64,000 bases of DNA from Bacteroidetes bacterium UBA2664 (GTDB taxonomy: Bacteria > Bacteroidota > Rhodothermia > Balneolales > Balneolaceae), in assembly GCA_002359315.1 (NCBI GenBank), contig DEMS01000030.1, positions 1 through 64,000 on the forward strand, written 5' to 3'. Below, piece after piece: positions 62,338 through 64,000 of this stretch. Position 1 is the stretch's first letter. Every line of letters starts with the position of its first letter. The translations under genes and the position numbers were made by a program. The notes beneath the pieces are model-generated. The model was not told the DNA's origin. It was given only the letters and a program-made list of their open reading frames with translations, and did no database searches.

Positions 62338-63255
62338 TTGAAAGAAACCTTTACCATATCCGATCATCTCAACAAAAAACTGCATGCCGTAGTTTGGACT
62401 ACAGATCATAAACCAAAAGGTGTGATTCTCATTGTACATGGCCTTGCAGAGCACAGTGGCCGCTATAGCCATTTTGCCAAATTTTTAAACTCGAACAACT
62501 ATCATGTTTTCGCTTACGACCACCGCGGACATGGCAAAACAGATCCGGATCATTTGGGTGTGATTGATCACAATGACGAGTTTAATCTGATGGTTAAAAA
62601 TTTGAATGATGTTTTTCAATACGTGTCTTCAGCATATCCGAACCTCCCGATCATCCTGTTCGGACATAGTATGGGCTCTTTTATCTCTCAGCGATTTATG
62701 CAGCTCTATGATGCGAAACCGGATGCGCTGATCTACTCCGGCAGCAATGGCAAACCCCCTCTTTTGCTGCATGCAGGCATTCAGATTTCAGCACTGTTGA
62801 AAAGTTTTTTTGGTAAAGATTCTAAAAGTAATTTACTGGATAGGCTCAGTTTTGGTGCCTACAACCGCCATTTCAAACCAAATCGAACCGATTATGATTG
62901 GCTAAGCCGGGATACAGACATGGTTGATCTTTACGTCGATGATCCGCTATGTGGTTTTATTTGCAGCAACTCTTTTTATCACCAACTATTTAAAGGGATT
63001 CAAGATATTCATGCACATCCAGTCTTCGCAGATCACAATCCGGACATCCCCGTTCTCTTGCTGTCAGGGGATCAAGACCCGGTATCCAATTTTGGCAAGG
63101 GGATCCGTAATCTGGAAAAAATAATGAGAAAGAGCGGAGTTTCAGATATCACTACTCATCTCTATGAAGGCGGCAGGCATGAAATGCTAAATGAAATAAA
63201 TCGTGATGAGGTATTTGATAATCTCCTACAATGGATGAACCTTGAGATCGAGTAA
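62338..63255 (+). CDS. Alpha/beta hydrolase, monoacylglycerol-lipase-like
   Basis: 305 aa from TTG 62338 (no better in-frame ATG upstream). It matches the lysophospholipase/monoacylglycerol lipase group: HGLAEHSGRYSHFAKFL, AYDHRGHGKTDP, the nucleophile elbow GHSMGSF, catalytic Asp in LLSGDQDPVSNFG and His in GGRHEMLNE. No signal peptide, so cytoplasmic. It lies on chromosomal sequence right of the element. Confidence 0.9.
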   Translation: MKETFTISDHLNKKLHAVVWTTDHKPKGVILIVHGLAEHSGRYSHFAKFLNSNNYHVFAYDHRGHGKTDPDHLGVIDHNDEFNLMVKNLNDVFQYVSSAYPNLPIILFGHSMGSFISQRFMQLYDAKPDALIYSGSNGKPPLLLHAGIQISALLKSFFGKDSKSNLLDRLSFGAYNRHFKPNRTDYDWLSRDTDMVDLYVDDPLCGFICSNSFYHQLFKGIQDIHAHPVFADHNPDIPVLLLSGDQDPVSNFGKGIRNLEKIMRKSGVSDITTHLYEGGRHEMLNEINRDEVFDNLLQWMNLEIE

Positions 63256-63366
63256 TCCGGCAACGCGTTAACGTCACGGACTCGCTGTATCGGTTGCAAT
63301 GTATTCTTATCTCTGTATATTGACCTATACACTATCATATTGCACTACTAAATTATAAAACAGACT

Positions 63367-64000
63367 ATGAAAACATCTTTAAATCCATTTAAAACAGTTC
63401 TTACACTCTCTTTTGGTGTAATATTACTCGCCTTGTTTACCATTTTATCCGCAGCCTCTTCTGACGCAGATTCTAATGAAGATTGGGCTCGGCTTTTTAA
63501 CGGTGAGGACCTAACCGGCTGGATTGTACCGGAAGGCGATAACGGTCATTGGAAAGTGGTCGATGGTGTTATCGATTATGACGCGATGAGCGAAGCCCCC
63601 GGAGATAAAAATCTCTGGACAGAAAATGAGTATGAAGATTTTGTACTTAAGGTCGATTGGAGAATCAAAGAGGCACCCTTCATCAATCGAAATGTTCCGA
63701 TCATTTTACCGGATGGTTCTCATAAATTGGATGAAAATGGAGACGTGATACGCATGGCCGTTCCTGATGCTGATTCAGGTATTTACGTCAGGGGAAATTC
63801 TAAATCACAGATTAACATCTGGGCATGGCCGGTAGGCTCCGGTGAAGTATATGGTTATCGGACTGACTCAAACATGCCCGCAGCAGTACGAGCCGGGGTC
63901 ACGCCAACCATGCTTGCAGATAATCATATCGGCGAATGGAATACATTTGAAATTACCATGTTGGGAGAATATCTCACTGTGAAATTAAACGGATATGTCG
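63367..64000 (+). CDS. DUF1080 (3-keto-disaccharide hydrolase) protein, partial
   Basis: 211 codons in the window; the 3' end lies outside. The signal peptide is followed by the DUF1080 pattern WARLFNGEDLTGWIVPEG, WKVVDGVIDYD, FVLKVDWRI, DSGIYVRG and EWNTFEITMLGEYLTVKLNG, a concanavalin-like lectin fold. Members of the family include 3-keto-glycoside hydrolases, secreted or periplasmic. Insertion of a segment around NVPIILPDGSHKL is typical of one subgroup. Start ATG 63367 follows a purine-rich stretch. Confidence 0.9.
   Translation, partial: MKTSLNPFKTVLTLSFGVILLALFTILSAASSDADSNEDWARLFNGEDLTGWIVPEGDNGHWKVVDGVIDYDAMSEAPGDKNLWTENEYEDFVLKVDWRIKEAPFINRNVPIILPDGSHKLDENGDVIRMAVPDADSGIYVRGNSKSQINIWAWPVGSGEVYGYRTDSNMPAAVRAGVTPTMLADNHIGEWNTFEITMLGEYLTVKLNGYV

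Noticed and set aside
1..64000. CRISPR array or rRNA operon
   Set aside because: No regularly spaced 25-40 bp repeats and no rRNA-like sequence were found on reading through.

Overview
The window is AT-rich bacterial DNA with standard gene architecture. Genuine AGGAGG-type ribosome sites precede several genes. The gene families suggest a Bacteroidota/Rhodothermota-type marine or saline bacterium, probably Balneolota-like: HPP protein, DUF6448, PGN_0703-type nuclease, an anti-sigma-like leader fragment and a SufR-like regulator. This placement is inferred, because no rRNA or other marker is present.

Layout. (1) 1-20761, all on the minus strand, is a defence island. It holds a partial zinc-hook ABC ATPase, an McrB/McrC pair with an EVE-like reader domain, and a NucS/DUF5655-type nuclease. 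A long close-packed run of genes (20761 to 7319) follows: PGN_0703-like nuclease, a PLD-SNF2 helicase, a large N6-adenine methylase, a RiboL-PSP-type HEPN protein, a two-gene CBASS (CD-NTase plus Cap15), an unknown 475-aa protein and two more HEPN-type proteins. (2) 20945-22722 is a hipBA toxin-antitoxin operon with four copies of one palindromic operator. (3) 22831-25332 looks like ordinary chromosome: a Na+/Ca2+ antiporter, a cupin and an SDR. (4) 25464-25537 is tRNA-Arg(ACG). Its 5' 43 bases recur at 62009-62051, so the 36.6 kb between the copies is read as an integrated element with a tyrosine integrase at its right end and matching 12-bp repeats about 130 bp inside each end.

Inside the element the left third (26-38 kb) is cargo for nitrosative/redox stress: Rnk-like factor, truncated haemoglobin, ferredoxin, a degenerate RIC/YtfE-like protein, a SufR-like repressor, AhpD-like protein, glutamate dehydrogenase, CopD-like and haem-copper-oxidase-like membrane proteins, HPP protein and a Crp/Fnr regulator. 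A truncated HMA gene marks a junction near 38107. The middle carries a type IIG restriction-modification enzyme followed by a RloC/PrrC-like ATPase. The right part carries replication and recombination genes (YqaJ exonuclease, DUF669-like protein, DUF932, RadC, prim-pol/VapE helicase), channel and antiporter genes, unknown genes, an HTH protein and the integrase. No capsid, T4SS or relaxase gene is seen.

The most unusual feature is at 52923-55884. Three consecutive genes are each open over their full length except for in-frame TGA codons, eleven in all, every one at a position where tryptophan fits. There is no frameshift and no internal TAA or TAG in these three genes. The neighbouring AAA-ATPase gene (56154-57249) is instead broken by a TAA and an apparent one-base A-tract change. 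The TGAs could reflect UGA read as Trp in this module, or a very selective TGG-to-TGA mutation pattern. Iteron-like repeats flank the primase gene on both sides. 62338-64000 is chromosome again: a monoacylglycerol-lipase-like hydrolase and a partial DUF1080 protein.
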